A stretch of DNA of 64,000 nt from Haloferax marinum (GTDB taxonomy: Archaea > Halobacteriota > Halobacteria > Halobacteriales > Haloferacaceae), in NCBI RefSeq assembly GCF_009674625.1, contig NZ_WKJQ01000001.1, positions 1,302,001 through 1,366,000 on the forward strand. Reading direction: 5' to 3'. Position 1 is the first letter of the stretch. Every line of letters starts with the position of its first letter. The notes beneath the pieces were generated by a model that worked only from the letters and a program-made list of their open reading frames with translations, was not told the DNA's origin and searched no databases. Positions 28,791 to 37,544 of the stretch are shown piece by piece. A program made the position numbers and the translations under genes.

Positions 28791-29008
28791 ACGAGGAGTC
28801 GATTGTTTCGTGACTGGTCGCTTCTCCTATATCAACAGTTCGCCTCGGTTATCTCTGGTGAAAACGGCCATCGATGCCGAATCCGACCAGACCGACCGGT
28901 AGACGCGACGTATCCCTCATTTTGACTGAACTCACGAGAGAGACAGGTGCGCCACCGACGAGAGTGTGCTGCAACACTGCGGCGCAGAAACCGGCGAGGA
29001 TGCCAATG

Positions 29009-29038
29009 TTTATTAATTTTGCATGCAGGATTTAATAT
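29009..29038 (+). promoter_or_regulatory. nikR promoter with inverted repeat
   Basis: TATTAA (29011-29016) and TTAATA (29032-29037) are inverted arms 15 bases apart, enclosing the palindrome TGCATGCA. The left arm is also the TATA box, about 27 bases before the ATG at 29039. NikR operators in bacteria have two short arms about 16 bases apart, so this is a plausible autoregulatory site. Confidence 0.5.
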
Positions 29039-29464
29039 ATGACCGTCGTCAGCGTCTCCATGCCGGAGGAACTGCTGGAGCGTATCGACTCGTTCGCCGA
29101 AGAACACGGATACACCGGGCGGAGCGAAGTCGTGAGAGAGGCGTCGCGGAATCTTCTCGGAGAGTTCGAAGACAAGCGACTCGAAGACCGGGAGTTGATG
29201 GCCGTCGTCACCGTCATCTTCGACTACGAGACGACGAGCGTCGAAGAGCGGATGATGGGCCTTCGCCACGAGTACGAAGGACTCGTCAAGTCGAACTTCC
29301 ACAACCACGTCGGGAACCACTACTGCATGGAACTGTTCGTCCTCGAAGGGAAACTGACCGACATCTCGACGTTCGTCGGGAAGATTCGGGCGACGCGCGA
29401 CACGCTCAGTGTCGATTACTCGGTGATGCCCATCGACGAGTTCACGGGAATCCCCGAAGAGTGA
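29039..29464 (+). CDS. nikR: nickel-responsive regulator NikR (CopG/RHH family)
   Basis: Ribbon-helix-helix regulator of 141 residues: the RHH domain at 1-45 ([20 protein letters not shown]), then an ACT-like metal-binding domain. The four nickel ligands known from E. coli NikR (His76, His87, His89, Cys95) match by spacing: His in LRHEYEG, the pair in FHNHVG, and Cys in NHYCMEL. So it should bind nickel and repress nickel uptake or other targets. The stop and the next start are one base apart, so it is cotranscribed with a glutaredoxin. Confidence 0.9.
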   Translation: MTVVSVSMPEELLERIDSFAEEHGYTGRSEVVREASRNLLGEFEDKRLEDRELMAVVTVIFDYETTSVEERMMGLRHEYEGLVKSNFHNHVGNHYCMELFVLEGKLTDISTFVGKIRATRDTLSVDYSVMPIDEFTGIPEE

Positions 29465-29465
29465 G

Positions 29466-29726
29466 ATGAGCGACGCGGTCCCCATCGTCGTCTACACCAG
29501 AGAGCAGTGCCACCTCTGTGAGGAGGCAGAAGCCACCATCCGCGAGGTTGCCGAGGCCGAGGAGATTCCAGTCGAGGTGGACCTCGTCGACGTCGATACG
29601 GACAGAGAGTTACTCGAAGAGTACGGCGACAGAGTCCCCTACGTGTACGTAGACGGTCGGCCCGCGTTCAAGTTCGAAGTCGACGCCGACCGACTGCGTG
29701 AGAAGTTACACGCGGCGTCGGCCTGA
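29466..29726 (+). CDS. glutaredoxin family protein
   Basis: An 86-residue thioredoxin-fold protein with redox motif CHLC at about residues 15-18 and the cis-Pro in RVPYVYVDG. Dithiol oxidoreductase in the cytoplasm; the partner is unknown. It starts one base after the nikR stop, an operon that is rare for a nickel regulator and hints at a link between metal and thiol homeostasis (inference). Confidence 0.88.
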   Translation: MSDAVPIVVYTREQCHLCEEAEATIREVAEAEEIPVEVDLVDVDTDRELLEEYGDRVPYVYVDGRPAFKFEVDADRLREKLHAASA

Positions 29727-29737
29727 GCGTCGAACGT

Positions 29738-30085
29738 TCACCGCCCGCGCTTCTTGAGAGTCACCCAGAGCACGCCGTCGTTGTACGATGCCGAGACGTG
29801 TCGCTGGTCTACCGGACCCGGTAGGCGGACGATTCGTTCACGTTGCCCGCGACTCCGTTCGCGCTGGAGGAGTGTTCCTTCGACACCACCGCCAGTGCCG
29901 GTCGCGATTCGGAGTCGGTTCTTGTGGACCGTCACGTCGATGTCCTGTTTCTTCACGCCCGGCAACTCGGCCGTGACGACGAACTCTTTCGGACGCGCTT
30001 CGATATCGACGGGGAACGAACGGTCCTCTGAGCGAGCAGTAAACCGGTCTTGAATTCGGTCGACGACGTTTTGGTCGGTACTCAC
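29738..30085 (-). CDS. small heat-shock protein, Hsp20/alpha-crystallin family
   Basis: ATP-independent chaperone, 115 residues from GTG 30085. The alpha-crystallin domain covers about residues 25-112 (FVVTAELPGVKKQDIDVTVHKNRL). The usual GxLxVxLPK end is replaced by VLWVTLKKRGR, so the I-x-I tail is missing or reduced. GTG at 30085 is preferred to the TTG at 30127, because an AAATAC box lies about 28 bases upstream of it. It converges on the glutaredoxin gene. Confidence 0.84.
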   Translation of the reverse strand: MSTDQNVVDRIQDRFTARSEDRSFPVDIEARPKEFVVTAELPGVKKQDIDVTVHKNRLRIATGTGGGVEGTLLQRERSRGQRERIVRLPGPVDQRHVSASYNDGVLWVTLKKRGR

Positions 30086-30213
30086 TGAACAATCACCCAC
30101 CGACGGTACGACGTATTTCGGTATCAACCTGTGTACAGGCGAAAAGAATGGTCACGGCGACGAGAACGTCACCTGAGGGCGTTCCCACAGGGAGCGTCGT
30201 CCACCGCCACTGC

Positions 30214-31449
30214 TCACCGGCGACGTGGTGGTGCGGTCAACCACCAGCCGAACACTTTCGACCAGTACTCGTCGGGGTCTGATGGCGGTTTCTTCGTCTC
30301 GTCGTGGGTCTTCCCTTCGAGTAACTGTCGCTCGACGATGTTCCGCGCGAGGTGGAGCGCGTGTGACGCGCCGTACCCCTCGCCCGTCCCGACGAAGTGA
30401 CCCTTGTCGGTGAACAGACGGATGCGCGCCATGATGAGCGGCGTCCCACGGAGTTTCTCGTCGTGTTCGTGCAGGTAGACGTTCGCTTCGAGTATCGTGA
30501 GCCCGCCGTACTTGTCTGCGAACCCTTCGACCAGCTCGACGACTTCCTCACGAGAGATGTCGTCCAGCAGGTTGACGTTGGTAATCTGAACCGGCAGTCT
30601 CGACTCGCCGGTCCACGTCAGTGATTCGAGGACGTCGGTCTTCGTGACGATTCCTGCCGGTTGGTCTTCTTCGATGACGATGAGCGACGAGACGCCGTCG
30701 TCTAACATCCGTTCGACGGCGTCGTCGAGTCCTTCGTTCGGGAGAATCGTCGCGACGGGTTCGCTCATCACGTCGACGACGGGCAAGTCGAGCATCCGTT
30801 CGAGTTCGCCGGTTCGGTCACCCATCCCACCGGGCGAACGGAAACCGGGTCCAGCATCGCCGCTCGCGACGTCGAATCCGCCTGATGACCCGCCAGACGG
30901 TTTGTTCACGGCCCGTGTCGTGAAATCGAGGATGTCGTAGAGACTGACCACACCGACGACGTTGTCGTCTTCTTCGACCGGAAGATGTGTGATGCCGTTC
31001 TTGCGGAACGTGTTGAGTGCGTCACCGAACGTCGCGTCTCGGCCGACGGTGACGAGCGAGTCGGAGTAGACGTCTTCCACAGTGAGGACGCCGAGGAACT
31101 CCGCGACTTCCTCCAGGACGCGGTCTGTCGAGATGACGCCGTACAGGTCGTCTCCCTCGAAGACAGGGAGCACCTCACTCCGACTCGAGAGGATGAGGCG
31201 AGCGACGCGCCGAACGTCCTCGTCGCGTTCGACTTTCGCTGGATGCCAGAGGACGCTTCGCGCCTTCGCATCCGGGTCGCGGTGGGTGACGTTCATCTGT
31301 CGTAACGTGACCATACCGAGATACTCGTCGTCCTCGACTACCACGATGGCCTTCGTGCCCGTCTCGTGAAACACTCCTTGTAGTTTGGAGACGCGTGTAT
31401 CGGGACCAACTGTCGGAAAATCTCTCTCGACGAGATTCGAGATGTCCAT
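30214..31449 (-). CDS. four-CBS-domain protein with C-terminal extension
   Basis: A 411-residue soluble protein. Four CBS repeats, at about residues 1-58, 68-120, 125-185 and 220-280, would form two Bateman modules that bind adenosine nucleotides. A Gly/Ser linker lies at about 185-215. The last 120 residues (about 285-405) form an alpha/beta domain that recalls ribosome-hibernation S30AE/HPF domains (LDDISREEVVELVEGFADKY, IMARIRLFTDKGHFVGTGEG); this part is a guess. It is divergent from rtcB. Confidence 0.8.
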   Translation of the reverse strand: MDISNLVERDFPTVGPDTRVSKLQGVFHETGTKAIVVVEDDEYLGMVTLRQMNVTHRDPDAKARSVLWHPAKVERDEDVRRVARLILSSRSEVLPVFEGDDLYGVISTDRVLEEVAEFLGVLTVEDVYSDSLVTVGRDATFGDALNTFRKNGITHLPVEEDDNVVGVVSLYDILDFTTRAVNKPSGGSSGGFDVASGDAGPGFRSPGGMGDRTGELERMLDLPVVDVMSEPVATILPNEGLDDAVERMLDDGVSSLIVIEEDQPAGIVTKTDVLESLTWTGESRLPVQITNVNLLDDISREEVVELVEGFADKYGGLTILEANVYLHEHDEKLRGTPLIMARIRLFTDKGHFVGTGEGYGASHALHLARNIVERQLLEGKTHDETKKPPSDPDEYWSKVFGWWLTAPPRRR

Positions 31450-31559
31450 ACCCAAACTACGCCTGACGAGGAGTTGAATGTTGTCAGTAGAGTAATTGGA
31501 ATGTTCTATCGCACCAACTTATGCAACATGTTGGCATAGTTACGGACGGTGGTGGTCCG

Positions 31560-32987
31560 ATGGTCGAACTCAGCAACATCGAAGAGAACGTGTACGAAAT
31601 CGAACGAACCGGTGCGATGCGGGTCCCAGCGCGCGTCTACGGGTCTGAGCAACTCATCGAGGAGATGCTCGAAGAGGGTGACCTCACGCTCACACAAGTT
31701 CGAAACGTAGCCACGCTCCCTGGTATCCAACGGTTCGCGCTCGTCTTACCCGATGGTCATCAGGGGTACGGATTTCCCATCGGTGGCGTCGCTGCAGTGG
31801 ACGTAGACGACGGCGTCATCAGTCCGGGTGGAATCGGATTCGACATCAACTGTGGCGTCCGGTTGCTTCGGACCGGGCTTTCGTACAAGGATATCGCCGG
31901 TCAGGGGTCGATTCTCGCGGATAGACTCTACCAGACCATCCCGACAGGACTGGGCAAAGGCGGCTATCTCCGCACGGACATCTCCGACGTTCGCGGCATC
32001 CTCGAATACGGGATGGAGTGGATGCTGGACAACGGCCACGCCAGGGAAGCCGATTTGGACCACTGCGAAGAGAACGGCCGACTGCCGGGGGACCCAAACG
32101 CAGTTCCGACCGAGGCGCTCAAACGCGGCGTCAATCAGGTCGGCTCGCTCGGGTCGGGAAACCACTTCCTCGAAGTCCAGCGCGTCACCGACGTGTACGA
32201 CCCAGAGACGGCGGCGGCGTTCGGTATCGACACCGACGACATCGTCGTCATGATTCACTCCGGGTCACGAGGACTGGGCCACCAGACCTGTTCACACTTC
32301 ATCCGGACGTTCGAGCGGGAGTACTCGGAGCTCGTGGCGTCACTTCCAGACAAGCAACTCGTCTACGCACCGCTCGGTGACCGCCTCGCAGACGAGTACT
32401 GGGACGCCATGAACGCCGCCGCCAACTTCGCCTGGGCGAACCGACAGGCGATGACGCAAGCGGTCCGCGAAGTGTTCGACGCGCTCTTCGAAGCCACCGA
32501 CGTCGAAGTCGTCTACGACGTGTGTCACAACGTCGCCAAAGAGGAACGCCACACCGTGGGTGGACGGGAGAAATCGCTGCTCGTCCACCGGAAGGGTGCG
32601 ACACGCGCGTTCCCCCCTGGCCACCCCGACGTTCCAGAAGCGTACCGAGACGTCGGTCAACCCGTCTTCATTCCGGGGAGTATGGGGTCACACTCGTACG
32701 TGCTGGCCGGTGGCGAACGCTCACTGGAACTCAGTTTCGGGTCGACGGCCCACGGTGCAGGGCGCCTCAAGTCGCGGACGCAAGCGAAGTCGGAGTACAC
32801 CGCTGGCGAACTCCAGAAGGCGCTTCGAGCGCGTGGAATCTACGTCAGAGCACGCTCCGGCGGAACGCTGACCGAAGAGGCCCCCGGCGCGTACAAAGAC
32901 ATCGACGAAGTCGTCCGCGTCAGCGACGCCCTCGGAATCGGCACGAAAGTGGCCCGAACGGCCCCGGTTGCGAACATCAAAGGGTGA
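31560..32987 (+). CDS. rtcB: tRNA-splicing RNA ligase RtcB
   Basis: GTP- and Mn-dependent ligase that joins 2',3'-cyclic phosphate and 5'-OH RNA ends after tRNA intron excision; 475 residues from ATG 31560. Conserved metal and guanylation residues are visible: DGHQGYGFPIGG, GGIGFDINCGVRLL (Mn Cys), SLGSGNHFLEV, HSGSRGLGHQ and the guanylated His in STAHGAGR. An in-frame ATG at 31521 is an alternative start. It fits with the intron-containing tRNA-Asn genes in this window. Confidence 0.95.
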   Translation: MVELSNIEENVYEIERTGAMRVPARVYGSEQLIEEMLEEGDLTLTQVRNVATLPGIQRFALVLPDGHQGYGFPIGGVAAVDVDDGVISPGGIGFDINCGVRLLRTGLSYKDIAGQGSILADRLYQTIPTGLGKGGYLRTDISDVRGILEYGMEWMLDNGHAREADLDHCEENGRLPGDPNAVPTEALKRGVNQVGSLGSGNHFLEVQRVTDVYDPETAAAFGIDTDDIVVMIHSGSRGLGHQTCSHFIRTFEREYSELVASLPDKQLVYAPLGDRLADEYWDAMNAAANFAWANRQAMTQAVREVFDALFEATDVEVVYDVCHNVAKEERHTVGGREKSLLVHRKGATRAFPPGHPDVPEAYRDVGQPVFIPGSMGSHSYVLAGGERSLELSFGSTAHGAGRLKSRTQAKSEYTAGELQKALRARGIYVRARSGGTLTEEAPGAYKDIDEVVRVSDALGIGTKVARTAPVANIKG

Positions 32988-33099
32988 GAGTGGGCTGACC
33001 GACGAGGCGAGCGAGAACGCCCCGTGAAGCAGTTCAGCGTGTCTGTTCGGCCCCGCTTTTGGGCGTAATCATATCACCTCGGCGCACTACTATACGACT

Positions 33100-33519
33100 A
33101 TGGAAGCCGACAGACAACGCCTCCAACAGGCCCGAGAGCAACTCGACGGGTGGACCTACACGGCGCGCGACCAGGCGTATCGTGAACTGTTCGACGGCGA
33201 CAGCGCTGTCGTCACGAGCGAGGAGCGTCAACTTCTCGACCGCGTCGACGAAGCGCTCGCCAGCGACGGCGACGACGGTCTCTGGGGCGTCGACGACTAC
33301 GCCATCGTCATGGGACATCCGAAGAATCACCCGCTGTCGGTCGTCTGTACGCGTCACCCCCAGATTCCCGTCGAGTGGTCACGCGGTGAGGAGAGTCTGT
33401 CCGAACCGGAGCGAGAACAGTTCAACGACCTCTTGTGGGACTACTGCGAGCGCGTCCGACGATACATCCAAGACGAAGTAAACGAGTTCGTCGGCGTCGC
33501 GAGCGTCCCCGAAGAGTAA
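33100..33519 (+). CDS. conserved haloarchaeal protein, unknown
   Basis: A 139-residue acidic soluble protein with a helical N-terminal half (QRLQQAREQLDGWTYTARDQAY) and a C-terminal helix rich in charged residues. No motif recognised; it may be one of the halophile-only DUF families. Followed after 14 bases by a zinc-ribbon microprotein, likely in one transcript. Confidence 0.68.
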   Translation: MEADRQRLQQAREQLDGWTYTARDQAYRELFDGDSAVVTSEERQLLDRVDEALASDGDDGLWGVDDYAIVMGHPKNHPLSVVCTRHPQIPVEWSRGEESLSEPEREQFNDLLWDYCERVRRYIQDEVNEFVGVASVPEE

Positions 33520-33533
33520 CCCCACGCAGAACG

Positions 33534-33719
33534 ATGCGCGTCATTCACCCCCCAGAACGACGCCCCTGTTACCAGTGCGGTGACCGGTCGACCGTCGTCG
33601 TCGCTCGCGGCCACGAGATGTGGTATAGCTGTTGGGACTGTTCTGCCGATTTGTTGGAACACGGCGGTGTCATCGTCGCTGGCGACCTCAGTGGTCGACG
33701 GAGACGGAGACAGTCGTAG
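33534..33719 (+). CDS. zinc-ribbon microprotein (61 aa)
   Basis: A 61-residue protein with CYQC at residues 12-15 and CWDC near 33-36, a four-Cys zinc ribbon, ending in a basic RRRRRQS tail that could contact nucleic acid. The ATG at 33534 starts 14 bases after the previous stop; the longer frame upstream overlaps that gene and is rejected. Role unknown. Confidence 0.75.
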   Translation: MRVIHPPERRPCYQCGDRSTVVVARGHEMWYSCWDCSADLLEHGGVIVAGDLSGRRRRRQS

Positions 33720-33880
33720 TCGCCCGAGACACAGTGACGAGTCTGTGCCGTGTCTGTCGTGCGTTCTGAACGGGCTCGCTTCCGGTGAAAATATCCCACC
33801 GAGGGCACCCCCTCTCCGTTTGCGTTGCCCCCATTTCTGAGGTCATCGATTCAAGGCCAATGAGTTCCTAGGGAAAGACA

Positions 33881-36679
33881 ATGGTAGATACCGATCCATT
33901 CGGTGCAATCCGAGAACTCGAACACGGAGAGACCACGTACAAGATGGCGGACCTGACCGTCCTCGAAGAACAGGGCCTCTGCGAACTCGACAAACTCCCG
34001 GTGAGTATCCGAATCCTCCTCGAATCCGTTCTGCGAAACGTCGACGGTGACATCATCACCGAAGACGACGTCCGGAACGCGGCGTCGTGGGAACCCGACG
34101 TCCCGAACGTCGAAGTCCCGTTCACCCCGTCTCGCGTCGTGTTACAGGACCTGACTGGCGTGCCGGCCGTCGTGGACCTCGCCGCACTTCGGTCTGCGGC
34201 CGACCGAGCAGGAAAAGACCCCAGAGTCGTCGAACCCGAGGTGCCGTGTGACCTCGTCATCGACCACAGCGTGCAGGTCGACTACTTCGGAACCGGCGAC
34301 GCCTACGAGAAGAACGTCGAACTCGAGTACGAGCGCAACGCAGAACGCTACAAAGCGCTCAAGTGGGCACAGAACGCCTTCGACAACTTCAGCGTCGTGC
34401 CGCCGGGGACGGGTATCGTCCACCAGGTGAACCTCGAACACCTCGGACAGGTCGTCCACGACCGAGAGTGGCGCGACGACCAGTGGCTCTTGCCCGACAC
34501 TCTCGTCGGAACCGACAGTCACACGCCGATGATTGGCGGTATCGGCGTCGTCGGCTGGGGTGTGGGTGGAATCGAGGCCGAAGCGGCGATGCTCGGCCAG
34601 CCGATTACGATGAAACTCCCCGAAGTCGTCGGTGTCAAACTCGACGGCGACCTGCCCGAGGGTGCGACGGCGACCGATCTCGTCCTCCACGTCACCGAGC
34701 AACTCCGCGAAGTCGGCGTCGTCGACCGGTTCGTCGAGTTCTTCGGCCCCGGCGTCCAGAACCTCTCGGTGCCAGACCGTGCCACCATCTCCAACATGGC
34801 ACCCGAACAGGGGTCGACCATCAGCATGTTCCCGGTGGACGAGGCGACCCTCGACTACCTCGAACTCACTGGTCGCGACCCCGAACACATCGAAGTCGTC
34901 CGCGAATACCTCGAATCACAGGGGCTGTTCGGCGAGCAACACCCCGAGTACACCGAGACGGTCGATGTGGACCTCTCTGCCGTCGAACCGAGTCTCGCCG
35001 GCCCCAAGCGCCCACAGGACCGCGTCGCGATGGGCGACATGAAGACGCACTTCCGTGGCCTCGTCCACGGTGAGTTCGAAGACCAACTCGACGACTACGA
35101 CGAGTACGAACTCCAACAGTGGTTAGGCGAAGGAGGTGGCGGGTCCGAACTCGCCGGCGACGGCGGAGCAGTCGCCGAGACGGCCGACGAGTCCGACCTC
35201 CACCCGCTGACCAAGCGCGTCACCGTCGAGATGGACGACGGGACCGAAGCCGAAATCGGCCACGGAAGCGTCGTCGTCAGCGCCATCACGAGTTGTACGA
35301 ACACGTCGAATCCGTCGGTGATGCTCGCGGCGGGACTCCTCGCCCGCAACGCAGTCGAGAAAGGCCTCGACGTGCCGGACTACGTCAAGACGAGTCTCGC
35401 ACCCGGTAGTCAGGTCGTCACGGAGTATCTGAAGAAGGCCGAACTGCTCCCGTACCTCGAAGACCTCGGGTACAGCGTGGTCGGATACGGCTGTACGACC
35501 TGTATCGGCAACGCCGGGCCACTCCCCGAAGCCATCGAGAACGCCATCGACGAACACGACCTGTGGACGACGAGCGTCCTCAGTGGGAACCGGAACTTCG
35601 AGGCTCGTATCCACCCGAAGATTCGCGCCAACTATCTCGCGAGTCCGCCACTCGTCGTGGCCTACGGCCTCGCCGGACGGATGGATATCGACCTGGAGAA
35701 CGAACCGCTCGGAACCGACGACGACGGCGAGCCAGTCTACCTCGCAGACATCTGGCCGGACACTAGCGAAGTCCAACAGACCATCCACGACAGCGTCGAA
35801 CCCGAGATGTTCCGCGAGAAGTACGCCGAAGTGTTCGAAGGCGACGAGCGCTGGGACGCACTCGAAGCCCCGACCGGCGACGTCTACGAGTGGGACGACG
35901 ACTCCACCTACATCCGCGAACCGCCGTTCTTCAAGGACTTCCCACTCGACGAACCCGGCGTCTCTGACATCGACGACGCTCGGTGTCTGCTGACGCTCGG
36001 CGACACCGTGACGACCGACCACATCAGTCCCGCCGGCCCGTTCGGTTCGAGCCTCCCCGCAGGCCAGTGGCTCGTGGACCACGGCGTCGACCCCGTGGAC
36101 TTCAACACCTACGGCTCTCGCCGGGGCAACCACGAGGTGATGATGCGCGGGACGTTCGCCAACGTCCGCATCGAGAACCAGATGCTCGACGACGTGGAAG
36201 GTGGCTACACCATCCACCACCCGACCGGCGAAGAGACGACTGTCTTCGAAGCGAGTGGTCGCTACCGCGACGAAGGAACCCCGCTCGTCGTCCTCTCGGG
36301 TGTCGAGTTCGGGACTGGGTCCAGTCGTGACTGGGCGGCCAAAGGAACGGACCTCCTCGGCGTCCGCGCGACCATCGCAGAGAGTTACGAGCGCATCTAC
36401 CGCGACAACCTCGTCGGCATGGGCGTCCTGCCCCTGCAGTTCGAAGACGGAGACTCGTGGGAGTCGCTGGGCCTCGATGGCTCCGAGTACTTCGACATTC
36501 AGGGCCTCGACGACGGCCTCGAAGTGAACGACGAACTCACCGTCGTCGCGACGAAAGACGACGGCACGGAAGTCGAGTTCGACGTGACCGCGCAGGTCGG
36601 CACGCCCGCCGCGGTGAAGTACGTCGAAAACGGTGGTATCCTCCACTACGTCCTGCGCCGGCTGCTGACCCAAGACTGA
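33881..36679 (+). CDS. acnA: aconitate hydratase (AcnA type)
   Basis: [4Fe-4S] dehydratase of the TCA cycle, isomerising citrate to isocitrate; 932 residues, normal for the AcnA/IRP branch. Cluster ligands: Cys in SCTNTSNP and two in GYGCTTCIGN. Substrate Arg residues lie in GSRRGNHEVM and GTGSSRDWAAKG. An internal low-complexity segment (GEGGGGSELAGDGGAVAE) replaces the usual linker. Cytoplasmic, monocistronic. Confidence 0.96.
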   Translation: MVDTDPFGAIRELEHGETTYKMADLTVLEEQGLCELDKLPVSIRILLESVLRNVDGDIITEDDVRNAASWEPDVPNVEVPFTPSRVVLQDLTGVPAVVDLAALRSAADRAGKDPRVVEPEVPCDLVIDHSVQVDYFGTGDAYEKNVELEYERNAERYKALKWAQNAFDNFSVVPPGTGIVHQVNLEHLGQVVHDREWRDDQWLLPDTLVGTDSHTPMIGGIGVVGWGVGGIEAEAAMLGQPITMKLPEVVGVKLDGDLPEGATATDLVLHVTEQLREVGVVDRFVEFFGPGVQNLSVPDRATISNMAPEQGSTISMFPVDEATLDYLELTGRDPEHIEVVREYLESQGLFGEQHPEYTETVDVDLSAVEPSLAGPKRPQDRVAMGDMKTHFRGLVHGEFEDQLDDYDEYELQQWLGEGGGGSELAGDGGAVAETADESDLHPLTKRVTVEMDDGTEAEIGHGSVVVSAITSCTNTSNPSVMLAAGLLARNAVEKGLDVPDYVKTSLAPGSQVVTEYLKKAELLPYLEDLGYSVVGYGCTTCIGNAGPLPEAIENAIDEHDLWTTSVLSGNRNFEARIHPKIRANYLASPPLVVAYGLAGRMDIDLENEPLGTDDDGEPVYLADIWPDTSEVQQTIHDSVEPEMFREKYAEVFEGDERWDALEAPTGDVYEWDDDSTYIREPPFFKDFPLDEPGVSDIDDARCLLTLGDTVTTDHISPAGPFGSSLPAGQWLVDHGVDPVDFNTYGSRRGNHEVMMRGTFANVRIENQMLDDVEGGYTIHHPTGEETTVFEASGRYRDEGTPLVVLSGVEFGTGSSRDWAAKGTDLLGVRATIAESYERIYRDNLVGMGVLPLQFEDGDSWESLGLDGSEYFDIQGLDDGLEVNDELTVVATKDDGTEVEFDVTAQVGTPAAVKYVENGGILHYVLRRLLTQD

Positions 36680-36793
36680 CCAGGACTGTCGGCGGGTCTC
36701 TCTGACTCGTTCGATTGAAGTCCGGTCTTTTTTCGGTCGTTCACGTCGTGTGCCGCGCAGTTCATGCGCGGTGGTGACATAGTACATGTTGCT

Positions 36794-37219
36794 ATGTCAA
36801 CGATAACACCCACTGTTCGTCCGACTCGGTCCGTTCTCGTTCGACGGGGACTCACCGCCGTCGCTCTCTCCCTCGCCGCGAATGCGCTCGTCTTGGCGCT
36901 CGTCCTGGCGAGTGGGGCAGTCCAACCGTTCGCCCCACTCTCGTACCCATCGGTGTTGTTCCTCTCGGGAGCAGGTGCAGTTGGGGCGACGCTCGTCTAC
37001 GGCTATCTCACGACGCGCGTCGAGAACCCCGACCGAACCTTCCTTCGCGTCGCACTCGCAGTGTTAGTCGTCTCGTTCCTGCCGGACATTGGCCTGCTGT
37101 TCGGCGACCCGCAGGCGACGATTCCGGGCGTCCTCGTGTTGATGGCGATGCACGTCGTCGTCGCAGGCGTCTGTGTCGGGACGTTGACGAAGATTGGGCG
37201 AGAACCCGACGCGGTCTGA
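36794..37219 (+). CDS. DUF6069-like membrane protein
   Basis: A 141-residue protein with four predicted helices (about residues 18-40, 50-72, 84-104 and 112-134). The pattern RRGLTAVALSLAANALVLAL and PGVLVLMAMHVVVAGVCVG fits the DUF6069 family (from memory). The ATG at 36794 is chosen because the helix starts shortly after. A decayed relative of its C-terminal end lies at 45673-45799 inside the tRNA-Ile2 island. Function unknown. Confidence 0.72.
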   Translation: MSTITPTVRPTRSVLVRRGLTAVALSLAANALVLALVLASGAVQPFAPLSYPSVLFLSGAGAVGATLVYGYLTTRVENPDRTFLRVALAVLVVSFLPDIGLLFGDPQATIPGVLVLMAMHVVVAGVCVGTLTKIGREPDAV

Positions 37220-37544
37220 ACACTCCCTCTTGCCGGCCTCGTTTTGGTGCGAGTCGCTGAAGTCGAAAGATTCGCTCTTTCGTCGGTGGGGCCGTCTGAA
37301 ACTAGGGGAGTGCATACGCCGTGCAAAGATCAGTGATTGGACCCGATAAATGACAGCTCGAATAACTTCCTTCAAGTGATAATTGTATCTCTAAATCACG
37401 GTGGATAAGGCCGGAGATAGAAGTAAACAGAATATTTCAGATTCTACATTGTCGATGATTATATATAATTGGATGACAACTAATTTTCTACAACACGAGA
37501 TTGGTCCTCCGTGACGGTCGACCGCATCAACTGTGTTGAGATAC
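37220..37544. other. AT-rich intergenic region upstream of Tat-exported protein
   Basis: About 325 bases without a convincing gene, much more AT-rich than its surroundings. A strong TATA-like TATATAATT lies at about 37461-37469, some 80 bases before the ATG at 37545, so this transcript may carry a leader of about 50 bases. No tRNA or clear hairpin found. Confidence 0.6.
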
